Assembly: GCA_938075585.1 (NCBI GenBank)
Contig: CALJHG010000047.1
Location: forward strand, 1-32,593
Direction of reading: 5' to 3'
DNA length: 32,593 bases
Origin: an uncultured Gammaproteobacteria bacterium
GTDB lineage: Bacteria; Pseudomonadota; Gammaproteobacteria; Ga0077536
Part shown: positions 9,633-18,207 of the stretch, one piece after another
Numbering within the stretch: the first letter of the stretch is position 1
Layout: every line of letters begins with the position of its first letter
The notes under the pieces: model-generated
Told to the model about the DNA's origin: nothing
Database searches by the model: none
Seen by the model: the letters and a program-made list of their open reading frames with translations, nothing else
Made by a program: the position numbers and the translations under genes

Positions 9633-10601
9633 TTATTTTTTTTGCTCGAATTGCCAGGCGTGTTGGATAATTGTTTCAAGATCTGTGTAGCGTGGTCGCC
9701 AATCTAATACTTGTCTAGCTAACTTGGAGTCTGCGACTAGGATAGCAGGATCGCCTTCGCGTCGATTTTCATAAACGATATCAAAGTTTTTACCAGTTAC
9801 TTTTTTCACTGTCGCTATCACCTGTTCTACAGAAAAGCCTTCGCCATTGCCTAGGTTAAAACAATTTGAGGCTTGTTCTTTATTTAGATAGTTAAGAGCG
9901 GCCATGTGAGCTTTGCATAAGTCTGAAACATGAACATAATCTCTAATACAAGTGCCATCTTGAGTCGGATAGTCGGACCCAAAAACAACCACCTTTTCTC
10001 TGATGCCTAATGCAGCTTCTAATAATATAGGGATCAGGTGTGTCTCTGGGAGGTGTCGCTCTCCAATATCGCCAGATTCATCTGCGCCCGCGGCATTAAA
10101 ATAGCGGAGGCTTACGGATTTAAGTTCGAAGGCTTGATCTAGATCCTGTAAAATGTGCTCGACCATGAGTTTACTTCGACCGTAAGCATTTATCGGTAAT
10201 TTCGGGTGTGATTCATCTATGGGGATGTGCTGTGGCTCGCCAAAAATAGCCGCGGTTGAAGAAAAGACGAACTGCTTGATATTCGCATTAATCATTGCAT
10301 GTAACAGGTTGATCGTGCATGCCACATTATTTAAGTAGTAAACATCAGGTTTTTTAACTGATTCAGCAACCTGACTAAATGACGCAAAATGCATCACTGC
10401 ATCAAATTCATGAGTATTGAATAGTTTTTTAAGAGTACGAGAGTCAGCTAAATCACCTTCGATCAATTGTGCATCATGGACCGCATCTCGATGCCCTGTG
10501 GACAGGTTGTCGAAAACAATGGGATCGTGTCCGCATTGCATTAGATGTTTCACCATATGTGACCCAATGTACCCCGCGCCGCCTACTATCAGTAATTTCA
10601 T
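9633..10601 (-). CDS. galE: UDP-glucose 4-epimerase
   Basis: 322 aa; GGAGYIGSHMVKHL, FDNLSTGHRDAV, SSTAAIFGEP, NAYGRSKLMVE, RYFNAAGAD, RDYVHVSDLC, RREGDPAILVAD. Confidence 0.96.
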   Translation of the reverse strand: MKLLIVGGAGYIGSHMVKHLMQCGHDPIVFDNLSTGHRDAVHDAQLIEGDLADSRTLKKLFNTHEFDAVMHFASFSQVAESVKKPDVYYLNNVACTINLLHAMINANIKQFVFSSTAAIFGEPQHIPIDESHPKLPINAYGRSKLMVEHILQDLDQAFELKSVSLRYFNAAGADESGDIGERHLPETHLIPILLEAALGIREKVVVFGSDYPTQDGTCIRDYVHVSDLCKAHMAALNYLNKEQASNCFNLGNGEGFSVEQVIATVKKVTGKNFDIVYENRREGDPAILVADSKLARQVLDWRPRYTDLETIIQHAWQFEQKK

Positions 10602-10656
10602 TGAAAGGATTCCAGCTCCATGACAGTTTTTATTCTCAATTTATAGAGTGACTTAA

Positions 10657-11820
10657 TTAACCCCATTTTTGGTCCACTTTCCCAGTTCGAGTGAACTCTT
10701 CAATAATCCGTGCGCCACGTTCAGCTGAGGAGATATCGTTAATTTCGAAAGTATGAGTAAACGCTCGCTTCTGAACGTCGATGTAATTTAAATGATTAGC
10801 AAGTGCTCTATTTATTGTCATCCCTAGATCTTCCACAGAGTCTACTATAGGTCCGAAGTTCCAGCAGTAATAGGGTAGAGTTGGCCCATCAGTTTTTATC
10901 CCAAGTGTATTTAAAAACACGCATGGTCTTGGATGGGCAAGAAATTCATATATTTGGCTGCTACAGTCGCCAAGATAGAGATCGGCGGCTCGCATGTAAG
11001 TCATATCAACTGAGCGCCGACTTCCTGGGTCAATAATAATATTATCCGTCGTTTGATATTTGCTCGGTAGCTTGAATCCCTTGCCCCATTTGCGTTTGAA
11101 GAGTAGGACATGTGGCGCGAATATGAAATTAAAATTTTGGTTACTATTAAAGTACTCTAGGATATCTTCACCGAGTAACGGCCACGAAGAGTAGGACGGA
11201 TGATGGTGTGGATTGTAGACAATAGTAGGTCTCGAGTTTTCAAACAACTTTATCGGCTTGTGCGGTAGTGCGCGGACTGCTTCAAATTTTGGATAACCTG
11301 AGATGGCAAAGTTGTTATGCTTTAGAAAGCCATGCTCAGTTAGACCTTTAGCATATTTTTGCCCTGGAAGTAGGCAGAGATCAAACTCTGAAAGGCGCTT
11401 GTCATAGGAGCCGAGATTCTCGTTGTCACCAGACCCATGCCCGGTAAAGATTAATTTAACGTCCTTGAAAGAAGGGTGTTTTTTCAACGAAAGGCTTGTT
11501 ACCTCTGGAACCACCAACGCGTCAAAGCTCGAAAAAACCGATATATTTTTTCTGATGACCGCACTTTTCCGAGCAAAGACTAGTTTGGATAAGAAAGGAT
11601 CGATCAGCTCAATTATTAGAGATGCTTTCACATCAATAAATTTACATTTTTGATTTCTGTAGTCAAAAGAGATCTTCTTAGCAAAGTTTTTTTGCTCTTG
11701 GGTGGAGGAGAGGATAACGACTTCAATATCGGGATACAGTTCGGACAATTTAAAGGCATAAGGCACTAGGTGAGGTACCTGATGGGAGTCATAATGATTC
11801 AGGAGAAACCCGATTTTCAT
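10657..11820 (-). CDS. CDP-glycerol glycerophosphotransferase-like surface polymer protein
   Basis: 387 aa; TGHGSGDNENLG, YNPHHHPSYSSW, DMTYMRAADLYLGDCSSQIYEFLAHPRPCVFLN. Confidence 0.72.
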   Translation of the reverse strand: MKIGFLLNHYDSHQVPHLVPYAFKLSELYPDIEVVILSSTQEQKNFAKKISFDYRNQKCKFIDVKASLIIELIDPFLSKLVFARKSAVIRKNISVFSSFDALVVPEVTSLSLKKHPSFKDVKLIFTGHGSGDNENLGSYDKRLSEFDLCLLPGQKYAKGLTEHGFLKHNNFAISGYPKFEAVRALPHKPIKLFENSRPTIVYNPHHHPSYSSWPLLGEDILEYFNSNQNFNFIFAPHVLLFKRKWGKGFKLPSKYQTTDNIIIDPGSRRSVDMTYMRAADLYLGDCSSQIYEFLAHPRPCVFLNTLGIKTDGPTLPYYCWNFGPIVDSVEDLGMTINRALANHLNYIDVQKRAFTHTFEINDISSAERGARIIEEFTRTGKVDQKWG

Positions 11821-11840
11821 GATTGCGCTTCAGCCTTAAT

Positions 11841-13139
11841 TTAACTTATCTGTCGGTTTGTCATGCAAATAAGCGCTATAGCACTCAATACACTAGATAG
11901 AACGGCAGCATATCCCGCACCTACGATCCCGACTGATTGTAGCATTATTAGCAAAGCTGTTAGTTGGGTCAGGGTTACAGAAAATTTAATAAAAAGAGCA
12001 ATATGTGGTTTACCTATTGAATATAGTGCGGCTTCATAGGGATATGTTATTAGCAAAACGGATGTCGCGATGCTTAAAATCACCATCGTACCGTAGGCGT
12101 CACTGAATTGTTGACCAAAAAAGGTCTGTAAGAATAATTCACCGGCAATTACCAGTAATCCTGTGAAGATGAAGCCAATAAAAACAGATGATTTAGCTGT
12201 TTTACGGACGACACTTCGTATTTGAGAGTTTCCTTGAGAAGATGTCGCGAGTCTGGCCAATTCAGGATACAGCGCACTACTGAAAACTACCGCTGCCTTT
12301 GCGCTTGCTTCGGCAAGTTCTTGAGCTACTTTAAATAGCGCTGCGCCAGAAGCCCCGATTAAGCTTCCTACTGCTAATGTCGTGAATTGGATCCCGATCG
12401 AGTTAGTGGAACCATAAAAGTTTGAGGACCATGAAAAACTCCAGATTTTAGGATTTCGCTGAGTGGGTCGAGGTATCTTCCAAGAAAAAGATTGAAGGAG
12501 TTTTTTTCTCGATAACTCATAACCCGCTACTATTAATGATATACAAAAGTACGAGATCCGTGCTGCGAACCACGCCATTAAGTATGCTTGCCAAGGCGAG
12601 TCGGCGTAGAAAGCTATAGTTACTCCTACGAGTCTGATTATAGGCTCTACAATTGCAAGGAATGCGACGATATCAAATCTGTCACAAATTCGGAGAATTC
12701 CTGTCGTAGTATCAGTAACGTTAGAGACAATCAGGAGGCAATATATGACTGCTAGAGGGATAGCATCGGATGGGATCCCGAAATTGTGGCCCCACAGGAA
12801 TACAATAAGTGTACCGAGTAAAATTCCAAAAAATGCGGCAGAAAGGTCCAGTAAAAATGTGAACTTTATTAGGTCTTGAAAATCTTTTTTCTTGTTTGCT
12901 GCTAAAGACTCGGCACCATACTTGATTATGATGTCGTAGGATTTAAATGAGACTACCCTCGTACACATTAGCATGTACGAGTGGATTAGGATCACGATAC
13001 CGAACCCATTTGTTCCTAAACCACGTGCAGCTAGGGCTAAATAGATAAGAGAAATTGCGGCGCCCACTGCTTTTCCAGTAAGGACTTTACCAAAGTTTTT
13101 TGTCGCACGCCGAAAGAGATTTTTTTGTTCAGAGGTCAT
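11841..13139 (-). CDS. Polysaccharide biosynthesis flippase (Wzx/MATE-like)
   Basis: 432 aa multi-TM; KVLTGKAVGAAISLIYLALAARGLGTNGFGIVILIHSY, SSALYPELARL, IATSVLLITYPYEAALYSIGKPHIAL. Confidence 0.85.
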   Translation of the reverse strand: MTSEQKNLFRRATKNFGKVLTGKAVGAAISLIYLALAARGLGTNGFGIVILIHSYMLMCTRVVSFKSYDIIIKYGAESLAANKKKDFQDLIKFTFLLDLSAAFFGILLGTLIVFLWGHNFGIPSDAIPLAVIYCLLIVSNVTDTTTGILRICDRFDIVAFLAIVEPIIRLVGVTIAFYADSPWQAYLMAWFAARISYFCISLIVAGYELSRKKLLQSFSWKIPRPTQRNPKIWSFSWSSNFYGSTNSIGIQFTTLAVGSLIGASGAALFKVAQELAEASAKAAVVFSSALYPELARLATSSQGNSQIRSVVRKTAKSSVFIGFIFTGLLVIAGELFLQTFFGQQFSDAYGTMVILSIATSVLLITYPYEAALYSIGKPHIALFIKFSVTLTQLTALLIMLQSVGIVGAGYAAVLSSVLSAIALICMTNRQIS

Positions 13140-13294
13140 CAGTATTTATTTTTATCGGATCCATTTTCCTATTTTACTTGGAAAGGAGCGAGAAAAATAT
13201 ATAGTGATTATTTTCGACAGCGAATTAAGCGTTTTCTTGCCAGCAATTGGCGAGCTTTAGTTAAACTGGAAATTAGTATCTTTAGGAGCTGAAT

Positions 13295-14452
13295 GTGAAG
13301 TTAGATGGTGTCAGAGTTCTAGATTTGTCTCGATTTTTGCCTGGACCTTACATGGGTATGTTGTTAGCAGATCACGGAGCGGAAGTGATAAAAATTGAGC
13401 ATGGCTCTGGCGAGCCTACTCGTTATTTAGGTCCTGAAGTAGAGGGCTTTACCACTTACTTCCGCAACACGCAGAGAGGAAAACTAAGCGTAAAATTAAA
13501 TTTAAAAGAAGACGAAGGGGTTCACATCTTTCTAAAACTGGCTGAAGAAAGTGACATTATCATAGATTCATTTCGACCTGGCGTCGTTGATCGCCTCGGA
13601 ATAGGCTACGAAGTGGTTGCAAAACTAAATCCAGGTATCATCTTTTGTTCTCTATCTGCGTTCGGTCAAACTGGAGATATGTCTCTCAGGCCTTCACACG
13701 ATCTCGGTGCGCAGGCGATCACTGGTGTACTTAGCTTGGGTTCGCGAGGAGCAGATGATACGGCATTGCCAGCTGCGCCGACTGCGGATGTGGCTCTAGG
13801 TTCTCTGGCATTGGTAGGGATCATGATGGCGCTATACAGAAGAGAGAAGAGTGGTCGGGGCGATTATTTGGACATGTCTATGACCGATAGTTTGATGTCG
13901 TGGACGCCTCATATTTTGAGCGAGGTGATTGCTAATAATGCAGCGCCGAACTTAAGCCGCGAACGCCTTTACGGTGGCGCAGCGCTTTATAATATCTATG
14001 CGACATCGGATGGGCGTAGGCTAGTCTTATCAGGATCTGAGATGACTTTTGCTGAAAATTTGTTGAACGCGTTGGGGCGTCCCGATTTAGTACCGTTGTG
14101 TGAGAAACCATGGGGAGACGCCCAAAAGCCTGTAAAGGAATTTTTACAGAAAACGTTTCTTACTAAGACATTATCTCAGTGGCGCGAATGGTTCAGCGAT
14201 CGCAGCGTGTGCTGGGCGCCAGTACTAGAACTGGACGAGGCCTGGGAGCAAAAATTTTTAAGAGACAGAGGAATTATAAGTAAAGGAAAGGATGGCGTTG
14301 AGAGAGTGGGGACTCCAGTGCGCTTTCTTAATGAGCCGGGGACGCCGTCGGATAAGTTGCCGACAGTTGGCGAAGACACGCAGCAAGTACTAGGACTGGT
14401 TGGTTACAATTCCCGCGGTTACTATAGACTAATAGAGAATGGGGTTTGCTGA
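13295..14452 (+). CDS. CaiB/BaiF-family (class III) CoA-transferase, AMACR/formyl-CoA transferase-like
   Basis: 385 aa from GTG; VRVLDLSRFLPGPYMGMLLADHGAEVIKIEHGSGEPTR, GKLSVKLNLK, DIIIDSFRPGVVDRLGIGYE, PSHDLGAQAITGVLSL. Confidence 0.95.
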   Translation: MKLDGVRVLDLSRFLPGPYMGMLLADHGAEVIKIEHGSGEPTRYLGPEVEGFTTYFRNTQRGKLSVKLNLKEDEGVHIFLKLAEESDIIIDSFRPGVVDRLGIGYEVVAKLNPGIIFCSLSAFGQTGDMSLRPSHDLGAQAITGVLSLGSRGADDTALPAAPTADVALGSLALVGIMMALYRREKSGRGDYLDMSMTDSLMSWTPHILSEVIANNAAPNLSRERLYGGAALYNIYATSDGRRLVLSGSEMTFAENLLNALGRPDLVPLCEKPWGDAQKPVKEFLQKTFLTKTLSQWREWFSDRSVCWAPVLELDEAWEQKFLRDRGIISKGKDGVERVGTPVRFLNEPGTPSDKLPTVGEDTQQVLGLVGYNSRGYYRLIENGVC

Positions 14453-14455
14453 AGC

Positions 14456-15520
14456 ATGGACGAAGATAATGACAACCTTTTCGCTGCACAGATCTACGAA
14501 GCAGATAGTTACGATGCGGTACAAGAACGGTGTCACTCCAGTCGCTGGACCGACGGTTTGCCTATCATTCCACCGACCCCTGATCTAGTGCGGAAATTTC
14601 TTGCTGAGGCACTAATACCATCACATCATCTCGTTGGCGTGGAACCGGTAAGAGAACGAGCTATTACAGCTGAGCAACTCGCTATCAATGCAGTCATGGC
14701 TGGTTGCGTGGCGCGACATTTTCCCATTGTAGTAGCTGCGTTCACGGCGATGCTGCAAGATAAATTTGTTTTGCATGGAGCGACCTCTAGTACGGGAGGG
14801 TGCGCGATTTTGGTTGTTATCAATGGGCCGGCTGTTCAGTTCCTAGGTATCGACCCTACTTTTAACGTCCTTGGGTCTAGTGATCGGGCTACTACATGTG
14901 TCGGTCGTGCAATTCGTTTGTCATTACAGAATATTTTAGACGTGCGCCCGGGGGAGGCCGATAGATCGACCTTAGGCCATCCTGGTAAGATAAGCTTTTG
15001 TATGGGCGAGGACGAAGGCAACACTTCATGGTTGCCGCTTGCGCAGGATAGAGGCATCCCTTCAAATACGTCGGCGGTCACGGTGTTTGCCGCTGGCTCG
15101 CCACGTCAGATCATGAATGAATGGACTACTAATCCTGAGGAAATATTAGATACTTATGTCTCCGAAATTAAGGCATCGATGCTCAATTACTCTATTCATT
15201 CAGGTGACTGGGCTATAGTCATTCCTCCTCAATTACGCGCACATTTTGAGCACGCTGGATGGGACAAGCGCCAGATCCGCGAATATGTTAAAAAAAATGC
15301 TTGGGTGATGCGAAAGGATTGGGCGTCGTGTGGTAAGAGGGCCGTTATCGCTAATCAAGGGGAACGCAAGTATTTCGCCTTGAAAAGTATTGATGATCTT
15401 TTAGTCATCGCAGCTGGCGGGCCCGCGGGTGGATTCGGGGCGGTAATACCTCCGTGGTTTGGCAAGACCAGTCGTGCGACTACAATGGCAATCGGAGCGT
15501 GTGTAGACTGCGAGATATAG
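14456..15520 (+). CDS. Protein of unknown function ('WTDGLPIIPPT' family), putative partner of the UGSC selenoprotein
   Basis: 354 aa; SRWTDGLPIIPPTPDLVRKFL, TAEQLAINAVMAGCVARHFPIVVAAFTAML, VVINGPAVQFLGID, RAIRLSLQNI, STLGHPGKISFCMGEDE; ends GACVDCEI (CxxC). Starts 3 nt after the CoA-transferase stop and ends 11 nt before the UGSC gene. Confidence 0.8.
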   Translation: MDEDNDNLFAAQIYEADSYDAVQERCHSSRWTDGLPIIPPTPDLVRKFLAEALIPSHHLVGVEPVRERAITAEQLAINAVMAGCVARHFPIVVAAFTAMLQDKFVLHGATSSTGGCAILVVINGPAVQFLGIDPTFNVLGSSDRATTCVGRAIRLSLQNILDVRPGEADRSTLGHPGKISFCMGEDEGNTSWLPLAQDRGIPSNTSAVTVFAAGSPRQIMNEWTTNPEEILDTYVSEIKASMLNYSIHSGDWAIVIPPQLRAHFEHAGWDKRQIREYVKKNAWVMRKDWASCGKRAVIANQGERKYFALKSIDDLLVIAAGGPAGGFGAVIPPWFGKTSRATTMAIGACVDCEI

Positions 15521-15531
15521 GAGACTGATGT

Positions 15532-16059
15532 ATGTCAATAAAGTTTTTAGATCCGACTTATAAACGTAACATTACGGACTTCACGTATGCTCCAAGATTG
15601 GAGTCTTTCAAGGATTCTGTGGTAGCGATTATTTCTAATGGAAAACGCGGAACCGTTCCATTTTTTGACTGCTTAGAGGCCGAATTAAAGGAGCGCCACC
15701 AAGTAGCAGAGGTGGTTCGTATAATTAAATCTAATTATAGCACCCCTGTAGACAGCCTATTACTGAATGATGCTGAACGTTGGAATGCTATGATTTCAGG
15801 CATTGGCGACTGAGGCAGTTGTTCCTCGTGCAGTCTGCATGATGCGATTATTTGCGAGCGATTGGGCATACCTTCTGTTGGCATCATGACTGAGCCCTTC
15901 GGAAGTGCGGCAGCGTTGATGGGGCGGGTGCTTGGTGCGAGCCAATTAGAGTTTGTGACTATTACCCATCCAATATCGAGCGCATCTGCTAACGATCATA
16001 GTACGCGGTCTCGAATTGCTTGCAGTGAGATTACAAATATTTTGAGTGGGAGCGATTAA
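15532..16059 (+). CDS. UGSC-family selenoprotein; in-frame TGA (15811-15813) read as selenocysteine, residue 94 of 175
   Basis: ORFs 15532..15813 and 15862..16059 are in the same frame, separated only by TGA at 15811. Continuous reading: MSIKFLDPTYKRNITDFTYAPRLESFKDSVVAIISNGKRGTVPFFDCLEAELKERHQVAEVVRIIKSNYSTPVDSLLLNDAERWNAMISGIGD[U]GSCSSCSLHDAIICERLGIPSVGIMTEPFGSAAALMGRVLGASQLEFVTITHPISSASANDHSTRSRIACSEITNILSGSD*. The GIGD[U]GSCSSCS motif is diagnostic; a SECIS-like hairpin follows. Confidence 0.9.
15826..15842 (+). promoter_or_regulatory. Putative bacterial SECIS hairpin for Sec insertion at TGA 15811
   Basis: TCGTGCA-GTC-TGCATGA: 7-bp stem (one G-U pair) with GUC loop. Counting U of UGA as 1, loop G = 23 and U = 24; GUCUGCA spans 23-29. 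Confidence 0.75.
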
Positions 16060-16121
16060 ATTTTTCGCTAATTTGATTAATAGGGGCAAGCAAATGAATG
16101 GTGGGTAGTGGGGAGGAGATG

Positions 16122-17228
16122 ATGGAAAAATATTTTGATGATGGTCACACTCGTGCCAAAGCCTTGAATAATCGTGGTCCGATCAGGTTCGAGAGTGATG
16201 GCACCTTAGGTCGAGATATCTCGGATGCATATTCCGAATATGGTTTTTATATATTTGAGTCTGTGTTAGCTAGTGATGAGCTTGCTGACATCAAAGCTGA
16301 TGTGGAACATATCTTGAATAGAGCTCCGATTAAAAAAGATGCAGAGAACGATCTGAGTGGCAATAGACCGCTAGGTTTCGGGTGCAAAGCTCCGACTTTT
16401 TTCTGGGCGCCGCCTCTCTCTGATCCTTTTGGAGCGACGGACGCAGCCGGAGGCCGACATCCTGTAAAAATGCCAGAGCCTAAAGCCGAGAAAGGGGTTC
16501 CTGACGAAGCGATATTTCTTATATTAGGTTCTTTGCAATTTTCGAATGCGTGTTTACGCGCATACGGACATCCGGAACTTTTAAAAGTGGCAGAGGCTGT
16601 CAACGGCAGTGATTTCACACCGTTTAATGAAGCCTTATTTATCAAGAAGCCCGGAGTAGGGGCATCGGTTGCCTGGCATCAAGATGGTCTGACTCATTGG
16701 GGTAGTGAGGACTTTGACGAAGGGACTCATGGATTTAATTTTATGGCACAACTATATGGAAGTACCGCTCGAAACGGCGTATGGGTCATTCCTGGAACTC
16801 ATCGATTAGGTAAAATGGATATAAAAGAAATGGTTAATGTGGCTGGTACAGAGTATCTCCCAGATGCTGTCCCAATGGTTTGTGGGGCTGGTGATGTAGT
16901 GATCTCTAATAGACAGTTAGTTCATGGATCATTCGCAAATACCAGTAAAGAGGAGCGAGTGACCGTGAATTTTGGTTTTCATAGAAGAAAGTCGGTATTA
17001 GGAGTTAAGGCAGGTGGGGTCCATAATGCCGAGGCTATTTATGATGAAGCTAGGATTTTGAAACGCTCGCAAGTGATTTCTTTGGCTATTAATGCTCGAA
17101 AGCAAAGGTTTCCTCACGAGGAAAGTTTTTGTTACCAACCTTTAGCTAGTTGCGCCGATGATCATCGATGGGATGAAAACACCCTGACAAAGTTAAAGGA
17201 CTATAATTTACTCGATCTGAGCATTTGA
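16122..17228 (+). CDS. Phytanoyl-CoA dioxygenase (PhyH)-family protein
   Basis: ORF track starts at 16098; GGGGAGGAG just before ATGATG suggests a start at 16119/16122. YSEYGFYIFESVLASDELADIKADV, VAWHQDGLTHWG (HxD), GDVVISNRQLVHGSFANTSKEERVTVNFGFHR. Confidence 0.88.
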   Translation: MEKYFDDGHTRAKALNNRGPIRFESDGTLGRDISDAYSEYGFYIFESVLASDELADIKADVEHILNRAPIKKDAENDLSGNRPLGFGCKAPTFFWAPPLSDPFGATDAAGGRHPVKMPEPKAEKGVPDEAIFLILGSLQFSNACLRAYGHPELLKVAEAVNGSDFTPFNEALFIKKPGVGASVAWHQDGLTHWGSEDFDEGTHGFNFMAQLYGSTARNGVWVIPGTHRLGKMDIKEMVNVAGTEYLPDAVPMVCGAGDVVISNRQLVHGSFANTSKEERVTVNFGFHRRKSVLGVKAGGVHNAEAIYDEARILKRSQVISLAINARKQRFPHEESFCYQPLASCADDHRWDENTLTKLKDYNLLDLSI

Positions 17229-17293
17229 CAAAAAGCCAATTGTCGAAGAATTTTTGAGATAAAAAAATATAATATGAGTTATAAGGAGCACGT

Positions 17294-17803
17294 ATGAATT
17301 GGTCTGCGATTTTTAATTGGTCGGCGCTTGGGTCGATATCTGAGACGATTGGTGCCATCGCGGTAGTCGCTTCGCTGATCTATCTTGCGGCACAAATTAA
17401 GCAAAACTCGAATGCGGTCCGCGCGACTATAGAGCAAGAAAGCGCAAAATTAATAAATCAGACGGTGATGTCTATCGGTGCGTCTGAAGAGCTTAGCCTA
17501 CTTTATTTGCGGGCGACCGAGGATTTTTCTGCTCTGAAACCTGCCGAAAAAGCTCGTATGTTTATGATATTGACAGGTATTTTTAGAGCGTTTGAGGTTT
17601 TGTATAGACAGCAGGAGACTGGGCATGTAAGTCAAGAAATATGGTCCGGTTACGAGCATTTCATCAAAGCAGTGGTCCAAACTGACTTATTCGAAAATTG
17701 GTGGGCGGTGAGGAGCGGCACGTTTTATTTCGGGTTTAGAAATCATGTGAATCAAATGGATCTTTCTGACGCCCCGGTAAAACCTATGGCGATTTTGGGA
17801 TAG
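17294..17803 (+). CDS. Hypothetical protein with N-terminal hydrophobic segment
   Basis: 169 aa; MNWSAIFNWSALGSISETIGAIAVVASLIYLAAQIKQNSNAVRATIEQESAKL; ATAAGGAGCACGT ribosome-binding region upstream. Confidence 0.75.
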   Translation: MNWSAIFNWSALGSISETIGAIAVVASLIYLAAQIKQNSNAVRATIEQESAKLINQTVMSIGASEELSLLYLRATEDFSALKPAEKARMFMILTGIFRAFEVLYRQQETGHVSQEIWSGYEHFIKAVVQTDLFENWWAVRSGTFYFGFRNHVNQMDLSDAPVKPMAILG

Positions 17804-17811
17804 CTGGGCTT

Positions 17812-18195
17812 GTGGGGATATCTGGATCTCAAGTAAAGATCTTATATGGCGTATATGATGCCGACGGTGGCTTATGGGGCGAGATTAAATATATTTTAGG
17901 CAAAATAAGTGGTTTAGCCCATTGTACTTTATGTGATATGACCCATGGTTGGTCACTAAGAGGGAAGAAGGAATGGATTGGTTTTGCTAATCGCAGTGAA
18001 TTAGAATTTAGGCTTTTGCATCGCAATGAGCAACCTAGCGATCTTGCCAAAACCACTGGCGATAGCATTCCTTGCATCGCACAGAGAATTGGAGACTCCT
18101 ACTCTGTGATTGTCAGTCCTGAAGAGTTGGTGACATGTGAAGCTGATATAAGAAATCTTGAGATATTGCTTGCGTCGAAACTGGGTAGCGTTTAA
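17812..18195 (+). CDS. Hypothetical protein with HCTLCDMTHG motif
   Basis: 127 aa; VKILYGVYDADGGLWGEIKYILGKISGLAHCTLCDMTHGWSLRGKKEWIGFA; the start codon (GTG at 17812 or downstream) is uncertain. Confidence 0.65.
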   Translation: MGISGSQVKILYGVYDADGGLWGEIKYILGKISGLAHCTLCDMTHGWSLRGKKEWIGFANRSELEFRLLHRNEQPSDLAKTTGDSIPCIAQRIGDSYSVIVSPEELVTCEADIRNLEILLASKLGSV

Positions 18196-18207
18196 TCAAC
18201 AGCGTTT

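Noticed and set aside
15532-15813. Pseudogene explanation (nonsense mutation) for the TGA at 15811
   Set aside because: The TGA is exactly at the U/C position of the family motif, a SECIS-like hairpin follows in correct register, and the remaining 81 codons are intact. Still formally testable.
15862-16059. ORF 15862..16059 as an independent 65-aa gene
   Set aside because: It is the in-frame C-terminal part of the UGSC selenoprotein; its TTG start has no clear RBS and would omit the GSCSSC motif.
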